DNA of 64,000 nt from Mesorhizobium sp. WSM2240 (GTDB taxonomy: Bacteria; Pseudomonadota; Alphaproteobacteria; Rhizobiales; Rhizobiaceae), in NCBI RefSeq assembly GCF_040438645.1, contig NZ_CP159253.1:1054001-1118000 (forward strand), in the 5' to 3' direction. The notes beneath the pieces are model-generated. The model was given only the letters and a program-made list of their open reading frames with translations, was not told the DNA's origin and made no database searches. The translations under genes and the position numbers were made by a program. Positions 37,852-47,486 of this stretch are shown here, one piece after another (position 1 is the first letter of the stretch; each line of letters begins with the position of its first letter).

Positions 37852-39866
37852 TCGCCAGGCCATCGTGTACGTTCGGCAGTCGACGGTTCGACAGGTCGAG
37901 CACAACCGCGAGTCAACACTGCTTCAATACGCCTTGGCGGATCGAGCACTCCGGCTGGGATGGCGTCGTGACCAGATAACGGTGATCGATGACGACCTGG
38001 GCCGCTCGGGCGCATCGGCCCTTGATCGGCCGGGCTTCCAGCGCCTCGTCGCGGAGGTTGGGCTTGGCCATGTCGGAATGGTCATTGGCATCGAAGTATC
38101 CCGCCTCGCACGATCATGCAGGGACTGGCATCAGATTTTGGAAATGTGCGCGTTGTTCGACACGCTGATCGGCGATGCCGACGGCATCTACGATCAGAGC
38201 ACCTACAATGACCGGCTGTTGCCCGGCCTGAAGGGTACGATGAGTGAGGCTGAACTTCATATCCTGAAGGCCCGTATGCACGAAGGGCGCAAAGCCAAGG
38301 CGCGGCGCGGCGAACTCATTCTCGGTCTACCGCGCGGTTACGTGCTGAAGCCCTCGGGCGAAGTGGCATTGGACCCGGACGAGGGGGTTCAAAGGGTCAT
38401 ACGCCTGGTCTTCACCTTGTTTGAAAAGCGTCGCTCGATCAGTGGTGTCCTACGTTACCTCGTGGACCATGACATTGCGCTTCCCGATCAAATCCGGAGC
38501 GGACCTGAAAAGGGCGACGTGTGCTGGAACCGGCCTAATACAGCGACGCTCGGCGACATGCTTCGTCACCCTGGTTATGCCGGCGCCTATGTCTTTGGGC
38601 GCCGACGCCACGACGGCCGGCTCCGGGTTCCCGGCAAACCTCACAGTGGCCGACGCTTTGTTCGCGATCCGCAAAAATGGATGGTGCTGCACCAAAGCGC
38701 ACTTCCGGCGTACATTGACTGGCAAACGTATGAGCGGAACCAGGAGCTGATGGCGGCAAACCGTTCGCGATATTCCGGCGTCGCGCGCGGTGGCGCAGCA
38801 CTGCTTGGCGGCTTGATCTCGTGCGGCGTGTGTGGCCGAAAAAATGGTGACCGGCTACAATGACGACGGGCGGGAAGCACGATATAGCTGCAGCTATGAG
38901 GCCACCACCTACGGCGGTCCACGGTGCCAGTCGATCAGCGCTCGTCCGGTGGACACCTGTGTGACCGCGTTGATGCTCGAAGCCCTCTCACTCTCGGCAA
39001 TCGACGTCAGTCTTCAAGTTGCCGAGGATATCGAACTCGAACGGCAGCAGTTGCACGAAGGCTGGAAGCAGCGACTGGAACGCGCGGATTATGAAACGGC
39101 GCTCGCGCGCCGACGCTACGAAGCTGTCGACCCTGACAACCGCCTGGTCGCGCGGACGCTGGAACAAGACTGGGAAGCAGCACTGGCGACGAAACAGGCG
39201 CTCGCGGATGACCACCAGCGAGCCCTTGCGCGACAACCTGAGCGGCTAACGGCACAGGAAAAGGACGCGGTTCGCCAGTTGGCAGAAGATGTGCCTTCCC
39301 TGTGGAAGGCGCAGTCCACTACATCGCGAGACCGACAGACTATCGCCCGTATGATGCTTGATCGCGTGGTCATCCGGGTGTTCGGAGACACCGAACGTGC
39401 CGAAATAAAATGCCACTGGGCAGGCGGGATCGTGACAACACATCCGATCATTCGAACCGTGAGACGCTTTGAACAACTCGAGCATCACGACGAAATACTG
39501 GATCGGATCGCTGTGCTGCGTGCCGAGGGGGCGACCGCTCGACAGATCGCCGAGGATCCCAATGCGAAGGGCTGGACGCCTGCGAAGAAACCAATGTTCG
39601 ACGCCCCGATCGTCCAGAAGCTCCTGGTGCGAAAGGGACTTGGAAAGAAGCGACCGATCTGGTCCGGCAACGTTCCCCGTTGGAATGACGACGAGGTGAC
39701 ACTGCAGGAACTCTCCGAACAGCTCGGGGTCCATCGTCAGACCGCCTACGGTTGGCTCCGACGCGGAAAGCTCAAGGGGCGCGTCGCGAAAGTAGGGGCA
39801 CAACGAATCTGGCTTGTCAGCCTGTCTCACGCCTCAACAGGAGTCCGGACTGGAGAGTCATCATGA
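37787..39866 (+). pseudogene. Large serine recombinase (element 3), one-base slip at A6
   Basis: The resolvase domain has IVYVRQSTVRQVEHNRESTL, DDDLGRSGAS and SRLARSCRDWHQILEMC. The recombinase domain and zinc ribbon run to CGVCGRK. At an A6 run (38839-38844) one extra base moves the frame; the native continuation KMVTGYNDDGREARYSCSYE and the coiled-coil RRRYEAVDPDNRLVARTLEQ lie in the next frame up to 39866. The C-terminal helix-turn-helix is LQELSEQLGVHRQTAYGWLR. A single indel (or slippage, or a sequencing error) separates it from an intact protein of about 690 residues. Confidence 0.82.
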
Positions 39867-39870
39867 CAAC

Positions 39871-40023
39871 ACGATCGAAAACGCCTTCGCAAAGCTCAAG
39901 ACGCTCCTGTGGGCGAGGCCGAGCGAAGAATCGTAGCCCTATGGGACACCGTCGGCGCGCTCGTCGACCTTTTTACCCAGAATGCGCAAACTACTTCAAG
40001 GCCGCAGGCTATGAACCGGCGTA
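39871..40023 (+). pseudogene. IS630-family transposase, 3' end after element 3
   Basis: The frame reads IENAFAKLKTLLWARPSEE, then after a slip ALWDTVGALVDLFTQNECAN and YFKAAGYEPA with the stop at 40023. This is the standard C-terminus of the IS630 subgroup and completes the fragment at 37480-37568. Confidence 0.78.
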
Positions 40024-40059
40024 AACCGGACGTGCTCTTGGTCCGTCCCTCTTGAGTTA

Positions 40060-40509
40060 TCAGCGATTGGCCCGACCGGGGTTTAGAGCGTTGCCAGGAG
40101 AGCCCTTGCGAATCGCGAACGTCATCGTTCCATCATCGTTGAACCCACAATCGTAGAACAAGCGATCGCGGAGGGAATTGTCCCGGTCGAAAGTTAGCAC
40201 TCGCGGTTTGATTTCTACGATCTGATGCTCCTCAATGTATGTGGAGGAGCAAATGATTATCTCATCTCCGATCTGGCAGGTGCGCGCGGCGGCTCCGTTC
40301 AGAACACAGCAACGAGAACCCCTCTCACCGTAAATGACATACGTGCTGATTCGCGCGCCTGAAGCCCTATTCCAGATCTCAACGAATTCTAGCGGAAGAA
40401 TACCCGCCTCATCGCAGTGATCTGGATCCAACGTTATTGATCCGTGATAGTTCAGATCCGCGTCGGTCACGGTGATGCCGTGAAGCTTGGCGGCAACGAC
40501 TTTTCTCAT
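40060..40509 (-). CDS. panD: Aspartate 1-decarboxylase (PanD)
   Basis: Pyruvoyl enzyme converting aspartate to beta-alanine for pantothenate. It has 149 residues against about 126-140 in most homologues; the extra part is C-terminal. The self-cleavage site is NYHGSITLD with G23-S24, one residue off the E. coli G24-S25. Other conserved blocks are the substrate-binding [20 protein letters not shown] and [22 protein letters not shown] precedes the ATG by about 7 bp. No panB or panC lies nearby; the setting is IS debris. A role in supplying beta-alanine to the ATP-grasp ligase at 34663 is possible but unproven. Confidence 0.88.
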   Translation of the reverse strand: MRKVVAAKLHGITVTDADLNYHGSITLDPDHCDEAGILPLEFVEIWNRASGARISTYVIYGERGSRCCVLNGAAARTCQIGDEIIICSSTYIEEHQIVEIKPRVLTFDRDNSLRDRLFYDCGFNDDGTMTFAIRKGSPGNALNPGRANR

Positions 40510-40964
40510 CTGGTTTTCCTCTTACAGTCGTGGATCGCCGCGCCCACGGGCTACGGCGGTGGGGTCCTTAGTCGCAGGGACACGGAATTGGTCGATGCGC
40601 TGCGATAGATCGAAGCGTGGCTTTCAGAATGGATCGGCAATCACGCCGGAGATCGCCGTCATCGTGTGCCAGCAGACGGAGAAGGTTAGGCGCAGGTTGG
40701 CTCGCTGCGAGGTGGAGGCATCGCGGGTCTGCAGATGCCCTCGTTCCACGGAATGAGATCTGACGGATACCTGACACGTCTGTTTCCTTAGCAATTGTCG
40801 CCCAGTCGACAGCTTCCGCCGCCTTACAACCAACTCAGCAAATCTCACGCCAAATAGCTGATCGAGCCACAGAAAACTTATATGGCAGCTTTTCAGCTGT
40901 GCAGTCTCAGGCCAACAAAAGATTGGTACAAAAAGCCTGTCGCGGACCCGACAAGATGTCGGTG
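40510..40964. other. Spacer upstream of panD
   Basis: No recognisable gene on either strand. It contains the panD leader and unassigned sequence up to an IS21 end fragment. Confidence 0.35.
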
Positions 40965-40995
40965 TGCGTATTGCAGGCGATCGTGAGCACGGATT
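40965..40995 (+). repeat. Solitary IS21-type end
   Basis: TGCGTATTGCAGGCGATCGT and the following GAGCACGGATT match the right terminal repeat of the IS21 element at 31090 (reverse complement) with one mismatch over 31 bp. No istA or istB is attached, so it is a leftover end from a deletion. Confidence 0.6.
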
Positions 40996-41094
40996 GATTT
41001 CGGTCGCGTCCCGCTGAGTAGATGCTATGGGGCGAGCGGCGAGGGTGTGGCATCCTTCGGCGCTGTTGGATCCACCATCAGAAGGAGGCACCCG

Positions 41095-42257
41095 ATGTCG
41101 CAGTCTTTTGACGCGAGCCGGTCCCTTTCCGCTCTTGAACAGGATAACACGGTCATCGCCGTCATCGAAATGAGCAAGGCGAAATGGCTGATTGCCGCGC
41201 TCGTACCCGGCCTCGAGCGCCAGCCCCTCAAGAAGATCGATGCCGGCGCACCATCACTGTTGAAGCTGCTGCAGCGCTGGCGCGACGAAGCCGGCCAGGC
41301 CGGGCATGCGATCAAGCGGATCGCCATCGCCCATGAGGCGGCCGGCGACGGCTTTTGGCTGGCACGTTGGCTGTGGGCGCGCGACATCGAGGCGTATGCC
41401 ATCCACCCCGCCAGCGTTGCGGTGTCGCGTGAGCACCGGCGCGCCAAGACCGATCGTCTCGACACCGAGCTTTTGATGCGCGCCTTTCTGGGCTGGCTGC
41501 GCGGCGAGAAGCGCCATTGCAGTATGGCGGCAATCCCGACGCTCGAAGAGGAGGACGCGCGGCGGCCGAATCGCGAGCGGCAAACCTTGGTCGGTGAGCA
41601 GACGCGGCTCATCAACCGCATCAAGGCGATTCTTGCTCGGGCATTCGCAGCTTCCGCTTAAGCCTGCGCAATGCGGCCGACAGGCTCATGGCCATCCACA
41701 CAGCGGAGGGAACGCCGCTGCCAGACAACACCCGCGCCGAGCTGCACCGCTTGCTCGAGCGGCTCGACCTCGTACGTGCGCAGATCCGCGTCATCGAACA
41801 GGACCGCCTGCGTAGGCTCGCCGCGGCTCAGGCTGCACCAGAAGGCCGGCATGCGATGGTGCGCCTCATCGCACGGATCATTGGCGTCGGGGTCGAGACG
41901 GCGGACATGCTGGTCCACGAGATCTTGTCGCGCGGCTTGCGCGATCGCCGCGCGGTGGCGCGCTATGCCGGGCTCACGGGGTCGCCGGATGAGAGCGGCA
42001 AACGCCGCCGCGAGAAGGGGCTGGCATGCGCCGGCAGTGCCCGCGTGCGGCGCGGTATGATCCAATTGGCCTGGCGCTTTCTCCTCTTCCAGAAGGACAG
42101 TGCCCTCGTCCAATGGTTCCATACGCGCACGGCCGACGGCCGCAAAGCCACGCGCAAGACGATGATCGTCGCGCTGGCGCGCAAGCTTGTGATTGCGCTG
42201 TGGCGCCTCGTCACCACGGGCAAGACGCCGCAGGGCGTCAGTTTGCGTGCGGCGTGA
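41095..42257 (+). pseudogene. IS110-family transposase, single frameshift
   Basis: The ATG at 41095 follows a strong GAAGGAGG (41081-41088). The N-terminal DEDD-type domain contains AVIEMSKAKWLIAALVPG, IAIAHEAAGDGFWLARWL and RRAKTDRLDTELLMRAFLG. Near 41645-41660 one base is gained or lost: the first frame stops at 41661, while the native reading IRSFRLSLRNAADRLMAIHT continues in the next frame to 42257 with the C-terminal transposase domain (IARIIGVGVETADMLVHEIL). Otherwise it is complete. Confidence 0.82.
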
Positions 42258-42885
42258 CGGGGGCATGTGGAAGAGGAGAGCAAACGCACATCCGATTGGC
42301 TGGCCCGCAGCAGGGTCTGCCGATGATGATCCGAGCGGCAACCCGAAGCTACACATGGTCCTCGGACCGCGGACGTAGAATGGGCCCGCCGCCCCGGAGC
42401 TTCGCCCACCGATGTGCATGCTGCATCATGGTTCAGATCCACTGAGATCGACCGAATACAAGTCTGCCGCGCGGCACCCGCGCCTGCTTATGGCGAACTC
42501 CGCCTCGGAATCCATTGTCGGCACCTCGCAGGGCTCCCTGCCGACCGAGCAAGCCTGCCACCATGCTCGTGACCGTCAAGGACAAGTCGCTGCGCGATCG
42601 GGCCTGCAGCCCTGCCTTGACCGTTACTGCGCGCGGCGGCCAGAGCAAAGGTAGGTCGGGGCGAGGAGATGGTCACCAATCGGCCGAACTAGGAGATGGA
42701 CGAAATGAAGCAGGAGCTGGCTTGACAATCATCGCCCCATACAGGTGTAGCTGGGCGGTAGTGCAGCCGCTCGCGAGCGCGCCCTCGACAGCGCTGTAGC
42801 GAGCGAGCGGCGGAGCGGATGGTCATCGATGTTTCTTCGGTAGGGTCGGGTTGCTGAACACCAACCTGATTCGAAGGAACGACTG
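42258..42885. other. Gene-free interval between IS110 and IS256 remnants
   Basis: I see no gene. It includes the downstream flank of the IS110 copy and, next to the following start codon, sequence likely to be the left end of an IS256 element. Confidence 0.35.
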
Positions 42886-43134
42886 ATGACCGACGACATG
42901 ATGAACCTGCGCGCGTTCGTGGAGAAGTCCCCCGATGCCGATCTCTTGCGCGAGATGATCGGCTTTGCCGCCGAACGGGTGATGGAGCTGGAGGTGGGTG
43001 CCGCCACCGGCGCCGCCTATGGCGAGAAGACCCCGCTGCGGACGGCGCAGCGCAACGGCTACCGCGACCGCGACTGGGAGACGCGGGCCGGCACGGTCGA
43101 GCTGCGCATCCCGAAGCTCAGGAAGGGACACTGA
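42886..43134 (+). pseudogene. IS256-family transposase, N-terminal fragment
   Basis: It begins MTDDMMNLRAFVEKSPDADL and continues LLREMIGFAAERVMELEVGA, NGYRDRDWETRAGTVELRIP and KLRKGH, then stops. This is the start of a standard IS256 transposase, cut at KLRKG. The C-terminal fragment at 17321 on minus could be the other part of the same IS type. Confidence 0.75.
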
Positions 43135-43520
43135 CCCGCAAGTATTCCGCGTCGCGGCGCGAAACACATGGTTTTGCCCTCTTACTCGCATGATCTCTTT
43201 GTTGGCTCGCCGATTGCTGAGATGTTAGAACGTGGTCGCTTTGGAGCGCCACAAACATCGGGTAGGAGCACCCATGAAGTACTTTGTTGGACTTGACGTA
43301 ACTTTGGAAGAACCGTGATCTGTGTGGTCGACGAAATGGCCGGGTCGTAAAGGAATGCGCGCGGCGAGCGAGCCTCGGGCCCTTTCGGCCGCCTTGCGGG
43401 ACGTCGATCTACCAATGCAACGGATAGGTCTAGAAGCGTGTTCGCTGGCGGCTTGGCTTCATGATGAACTGTGCGCCGAGGGTCTGCCGGCGATCTGCAC
43501 CGTCTGCGGCGACGATGGGC
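43135..43520 (+). pseudogene. IS110-family element, left end and decayed transposase start
   Basis: The non-coding part 43136-43225 resembles 57575-57660. It is followed by an ATG at 43274 reading MKYFVGLDVTLEEP and, across frame changes, VICVVDE and then MRAASEPRALSAALRDVDLP, MQRIGLEACSLAAWLHDELC. This is the N-terminal third of an IS110 transposase with at least two indels. Confidence 0.65.
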
Positions 43521-43903
43521 AAGGCGATCTCGTTGAGAGTCCAGAGCCTGTGGGTCCGGATGCCGCAAGGTCCTAGCACAGATTGAGACGCCTCGCCCTC
43601 CTGAGCCCGTCATGCGGCGGCCTGCGCTGACCGTGAAGAGAAGTGCGTGACCCGCGGACGATACGATCCGGAAAAAGAACAGAGCTTGACGTCAGCGATC
43701 CCAACCAGAGAGGACTCCCAGGAATATTTGGCCCTTTCGCTTTGCGTCGGCGCCGTTTGGCAGGTGCCTGCCATCTGGAAACGCGATGGCAACATCCGGG
43801 AGATTATATTGGCGACCTGAATACCATATGGCGCATATTGGCGAGCAGTGGCTTGTACTACATCCGTCCACCAACATAGTCCGGCAGAAATTGAGCAAAG
43901 CAA
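43521..43903. other. Spacer upstream of methylaspartate ammonia-lyase
   Basis: No intact gene. The segment at about 43755-43822 ends with a frame reading VPAIWKRDGNIREIILAT and a stop. It resembles the sequence at 11610-11700 upstream of the second lyase remnant and is probably the tail of a gene formerly linked to the lyase. Confidence 0.4.
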
Positions 43904-45154
43904 GTGCAGATCAAAGACGTCCTTCTTGCGGCTGGCAATGGTGCATTTTTCTATGACGATCAAGCTGCGATCGGGGCCGGGGTCCCGCAGGACGGTTTCA
44001 TCTATGTGGGCGAACCTGTCACATCCGGCTTCATAGCCATTCGCGTTCCAGCATCTTCGCTTAGCGTCGGATTGGTTCTAACCGACGATACGGTTGTCTG
44101 GGGCGATATGATGAGTGTCCAGTACTCTGGTGCTGCCGGGCGCGATTCTTTGTTCGACGCCGATCGAATCTCGTACCTGACGTCGCAGGTCGTGACGCGG
44201 CTTGTGGATGTTGACGCGTTTCGCTACCTTGATGCCTGTGCGAAGGTCTTCGAGCCATTCGAACAAGAGCGGATACCCCTCGCGCTTGAGTATGGCGTCA
44301 GCCAGGCTCTGCTTCGCGCAGCGGCACATCTTCAACGCACGACAATGGCGGAGATCATATGCGCGGAGTTTGATCTGCCGCTACCGATGCGCAGAGTCCC
44401 GATCTACTGCCAGAGCGGCGATGCTCGCGAAATTAACGTCGATAAGATGGTTCTGAAGGGCGTGGATGTGCTTCCCCACGGTCTGATCAACTCACGGCAG
44501 AAATTCGGCGTTAACGGCCAGACGTTCGTGGAGTTTGTCAAGTGGGTTGCGACGCGCACGCGTGAAATCGGCCGCCCCGGCTATCACCCGGTGCTGCATT
44601 TCGATGTGTATGGTTGGATAGGGCTGGAATTCGGCCTAGAGCCGCAGCGGATCGCCGACTTTATCTGCGGGGTTGCCGATACCGTTCCGGGCTTTACGCT
44701 CAATATCGAGTGCCCGGCGGATTTTGGCTCGACGCAAGCCCAAATTGATAACTACGCCCGGATTGTATCGATTTTGGATGACCGGGGTTCCAGCGCTCGC
44801 ATTGTCGTAGACGAGAGGTGCAATACGCTCGAGGACATCCAGCTCTTTGCCGAAGCAAAAGCCGCGCATCTCGTCCAAATCAAAACCCCCGATGTCGGCT
44901 CAATTGCCGACACAGCGCGTGCCGTTCTCCTGTGCAAGGCAAACAAAGTCGGAGCGTATGTCGGAGGAAGCTGTACCGAGACAGATCTCTCCGCACAGGC
45001 TTCGGTCCATGTATCAGTGGCAACCCAGGCCGATATGATGCTTGCAAAGCCCGGAATGGGTGTTGACGAGGCATTCTCGATTGTTGGGAATGAACAAAAC
45101 CGATTGCTGGCGATGCTGAATCGTCGTCGGGCTCAGAACGAAAACGTTGGATGA
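43904..45154 (+). CDS. mal: Methylaspartate ammonia-lyase
   Basis: Converts L-threo-3-methylaspartate to mesaconate and ammonia (EC 4.3.1.2); enolase-superfamily enzyme of 416 residues. The residues known from the Clostridium enzyme are present at nearly the same positions: H192 in PHGLINS, the metal ligands D234 (HFDVYG), E269 (NIECP) and D303 (VVDERC), and the catalytic K327 (QIKTPDVGS). The GTG start at 43904 is supported by the matching start of the remnant at 11740. A CoA-transferase gene follows after 15 bp and a CitE-type lyase after that, which suggests mesaconate is used as carbon source. No glutamate mutase gene is in the window. Confidence 0.92.
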   Translation: MQIKDVLLAAGNGAFFYDDQAAIGAGVPQDGFIYVGEPVTSGFIAIRVPASSLSVGLVLTDDTVVWGDMMSVQYSGAAGRDSLFDADRISYLTSQVVTRLVDVDAFRYLDACAKVFEPFEQERIPLALEYGVSQALLRAAAHLQRTTMAEIICAEFDLPLPMRRVPIYCQSGDAREINVDKMVLKGVDVLPHGLINSRQKFGVNGQTFVEFVKWVATRTREIGRPGYHPVLHFDVYGWIGLEFGLEPQRIADFICGVADTVPGFTLNIECPADFGSTQAQIDNYARIVSILDDRGSSARIVVDERCNTLEDIQLFAEAKAAHLVQIKTPDVGSIADTARAVLLCKANKVGAYVGGSCTETDLSAQASVHVSVATQADMMLAKPGMGVDEAFSIVGNEQNRLLAMLNRRRAQNENVG

Positions 45155-45169
45155 AGAGCACGGTGTCGC

Positions 45170-46321
45170 ATGCAGAACTCTCTTGAAGGGGTCACCGTCG
45201 TTGCGGTGGAACAGGCCGTGGCCGCGCCTTACGCATCGTCGCGCCTTGCGGACGCAGGCGCCCGCGTCATCAAGATCGAACGGCCCGAAGGGGACTTTGC
45301 CCGCAACTACGACAAGTTGGTGCGGGGGCAGAGCGCTTACTTCGTTTGGCTCAATCGGGGTAAGGAGTCGGTCTGTCTGGACCTGAGGTCGGAGGCGGAC
45401 CGCGCCGTCCTGGACACGCTCATTGCCAGTGCGGACGTCTTTATTCAAAATCTGAAGCCGGGCAGCATCGAAAAATTGGGTTTCGGGACTGCTGATCTCC
45501 GTCGACGATATCCGCGGCTGATCACCTGCGACATCTCTGGGTTTGGGCAGACAGGGCCGTATTCCCACTTGAAGGCTTACGATCTCATCGTCCAGGCCGA
45601 AACAGGTCTGTGTGCGATTACCGGCAATCAACAAGGGCCCGCGCGTGTAGGGGTTTCGGTTTGCGATATCTCGGCGGGCATGACGGCGCATAGCGCCATT
45701 CTCCAGGCGCTGTATCACCGCGAGGTGACCCGCGAAGGAACAAGCATCCAGGTGTCCCTGTTCGATGCCATCGCCGACTGGATGAATGTGCCGGTTTTGC
45801 AAAGCGACTACAGCGGCTATCACACGGTGCGTGCGGGCGTGAAACATCCGTCGCTGGTGCCCTATGGGGCTTATCGTTGCACCGATGGCAAAGAGGTCAT
45901 CTTTTCCGTTCAGAATGACCGCGAATGGGTGAATTTCTGCGAGAAATTCCTCAAGCGCCCCGAGCTCACACGCGCACCTGGTTTTGCTGACAACATGGAG
46001 CGCCTCGGTAATCGGGTGCAACTTGATGAGATTATCGAACTGCGGTTTTCCGAACTATCCTGCCAGGAAGCAATGCAGGAGCTCGAGGCGGCCGGTCTGG
46101 CTTATGGCCGGCTGAACGAAGTGGCAGATGTTACAAGGCATCCACACATTCGCAGGGTGCAGGTTGGCACACCCGATGGGACTGTCGAGACGATAGCGCC
46201 GGCCGCGATTTTCAACTCTGAGCGCCCCTCGCTACGTCCAGTACCGGCTCTTGGCGCTCACACTGAGGCTATCCGCGAGGAGGTTCTGGGGCTTTTACGC
46301 GAAAGAGCCGCGTCAGCGTGA
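45170..46321 (+). CDS. Class III (CaiB/BaiF) CoA-transferase, probable mesaconate/citramalate CoA-transferase
   Basis: Transfers CoA between carboxylic acids; 383 residues, the usual class III size. The catalytic aspartate is D166 in VGVSVCDISAGM; other blocks are RLADAGARVIKIERPEGDFA, DVFIQNLKPGSIEKLGFG and FGQTGPYSHLKAYDLIVQAE. The start is 15 bp after the lyase stop. From the gene order, the acceptor is likely mesaconate or citramalate and the donor succinyl-CoA or acetyl-CoA. Sequence alone does not separate these from other class III substrates. Confidence 0.85.
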   Translation: MQNSLEGVTVVAVEQAVAAPYASSRLADAGARVIKIERPEGDFARNYDKLVRGQSAYFVWLNRGKESVCLDLRSEADRAVLDTLIASADVFIQNLKPGSIEKLGFGTADLRRRYPRLITCDISGFGQTGPYSHLKAYDLIVQAETGLCAITGNQQGPARVGVSVCDISAGMTAHSAILQALYHREVTREGTSIQVSLFDAIADWMNVPVLQSDYSGYHTVRAGVKHPSLVPYGAYRCTDGKEVIFSVQNDREWVNFCEKFLKRPELTRAPGFADNMERLGNRVQLDEIIELRFSELSCQEAMQELEAAGLAYGRLNEVADVTRHPHIRRVQVGTPDGTVETIAPAAIFNSERPSLRPVPALGAHTEAIREEVLGLLRERAASA

Positions 46322-46456
46322 AGCGCGCGTCTCAGCAAGTTGCGTGCGCTCGCGATTTACAAAGAGACTGTGTACCTCGGTTCATCTCAGCGCATCGGCC
46401 GACCAGCAAGCTTCACCGCCACCGGTCTCGTTAAAGTCGACCGCAGAGGCGATTTC

Positions 46457-47359
46457 ATGATCAGGAAATCCGTCCCGGCCGTTGAAAGCGCGATGTCTGT
46501 ACCTCGTTGGAGATCCCTACTTTTCGTGCCCGCCCACGTTCCACGCTTTGTGAGGACGGCCCATGAGCGGGGTGCGGATGGCGTCATTCTCGACCTGGAG
46601 GACTCCGTTCCCCAGCATCAGAAAGGCGAGGCGCGCCGCCAGCTGCCTGATTCCGTGGCAAAGGTGGGCCGTGGGGGTGCTTCGGTTTTGGTCCGGGTCA
46701 ATCGTGGTTTGCGCGCATTAGCGGCGGATCTCGATGCAGCCGTCATAGCGGGTGTCGACGCGCTTGTTCTGCCGAAGACGGATTCAGCGGAGTGGGTGTC
46801 AGAGATCGCGAATGCGATATCGGACCTTGAACGAGAAAGAAATCTTCCGCTGGGACGCATCCGGTTCCTTGCCCAGATTGAAACCCCGGGCGCCTTGCAA
46901 AGGCTCGCTGCCATTGCGTCGGCGCATCCAAGGATAGTCGCAATGGCGCTTGGGCCTGAAGACTTCAGCGCCGCTGTTGGCGGCGCCCCGGAATTCGACC
47001 TTCTGTTGGCGCCGAACCTTTCCGTTCTGTTTGCTGCCCGTGCTGCCGGATTGCTTCCGCTAGGCTTCGTTGGAAGCATCGGCGAAATTTCCGACACTGA
47101 AAAACTTCTGGAGGCCGCGACACATGCGCGGCGGCTTGGCTTTGCCGGAGCTTTGGCGATCCATCCGACACAGGTCGCCATATTCAACGAGGCTTTCTCG
47201 CCAAGCGCACAGGAACTCGAGTGGGCCCATCGTGTCGTCGCGGCGGAAAACGATGCCGCCATGCACGGACTATCTGCATTCGCGATGGATGGGAAGATGA
47301 TTGACTCGCCCGTGGTGCGGCGGGCCCACCAAATCCTAATCCTCGCCGGCGATGACTGA
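46457..47359 (+). CDS. HpcH/HpaI-CitE-type lyase, probable citramalyl-CoA or methylmalyl-CoA lyase
   Basis: 300-residue CitE-like TIM-barrel lyase. The ATG at 46457 has AGAGG at 46445-46449; an upstream in-frame TTG at 46340 is rejected. Motifs are LLFVPAHVPRFV, the acidic DGVILDLEDSVP (41-52), the glutamate in FLAQIETPGAL and LGPEDFSAAVGG. Such enzymes split 3-hydroxyacyl-CoA thioesters, for example citramalyl-CoA to acetyl-CoA and pyruvate, or beta-methylmalyl-CoA to glyoxylate and propionyl-CoA. The fumarase-type hydratase downstream favours the citramalate route. It lies 135 bp after the CoA-transferase gene. Confidence 0.82.
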   Translation: MIRKSVPAVESAMSVPRWRSLLFVPAHVPRFVRTAHERGADGVILDLEDSVPQHQKGEARRQLPDSVAKVGRGGASVLVRVNRGLRALAADLDAAVIAGVDALVLPKTDSAEWVSEIANAISDLERERNLPLGRIRFLAQIETPGALQRLAAIASAHPRIVAMALGPEDFSAAVGGAPEFDLLLAPNLSVLFAARAAGLLPLGFVGSIGEISDTEKLLEAATHARRLGFAGALAIHPTQVAIFNEAFSPSAQELEWAHRVVAAENDAAMHGLSAFAMDGKMIDSPVVRRAHQILILAGDD

Positions 47360-47486
47360 CCTCTATGCACAACTGGACAGGGAGCTTATTTCCGGTCAAC
47401 TCGGCTATATTGCAGCTTGCTCGCCATCTCGTTACGAGATAGATATGAAGAGGGTAGAAACAGCGCCCGGGTTGGGTCCCTAAACC

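Larger units (their letters stand above)
37565..39874 (+). mobile_element. Serine-recombinase element 3 (in an IS630 transposase gene)
   Basis: A unit of about 2.3 kb, bounded by CGAT on both sides: TCCGATTGAAG at the left and ACACGATCGAAAAC at the right. It splits the IS630 codons FNP-IENAF, that is, at the catalytic glutamate. It carries a short leader ORF and one recombinase gene. The right end TCATGACAACA directly follows the recombinase stop and matches the corresponding end of element 1 (TCATGACAACT). Confidence 0.75.

Noticed and set aside
45014..46021. 335-codon minus-strand frame opposite the CoA-transferase
   Set aside because: The plus-strand protein has a full set of class III motifs; the antisense frame has none.
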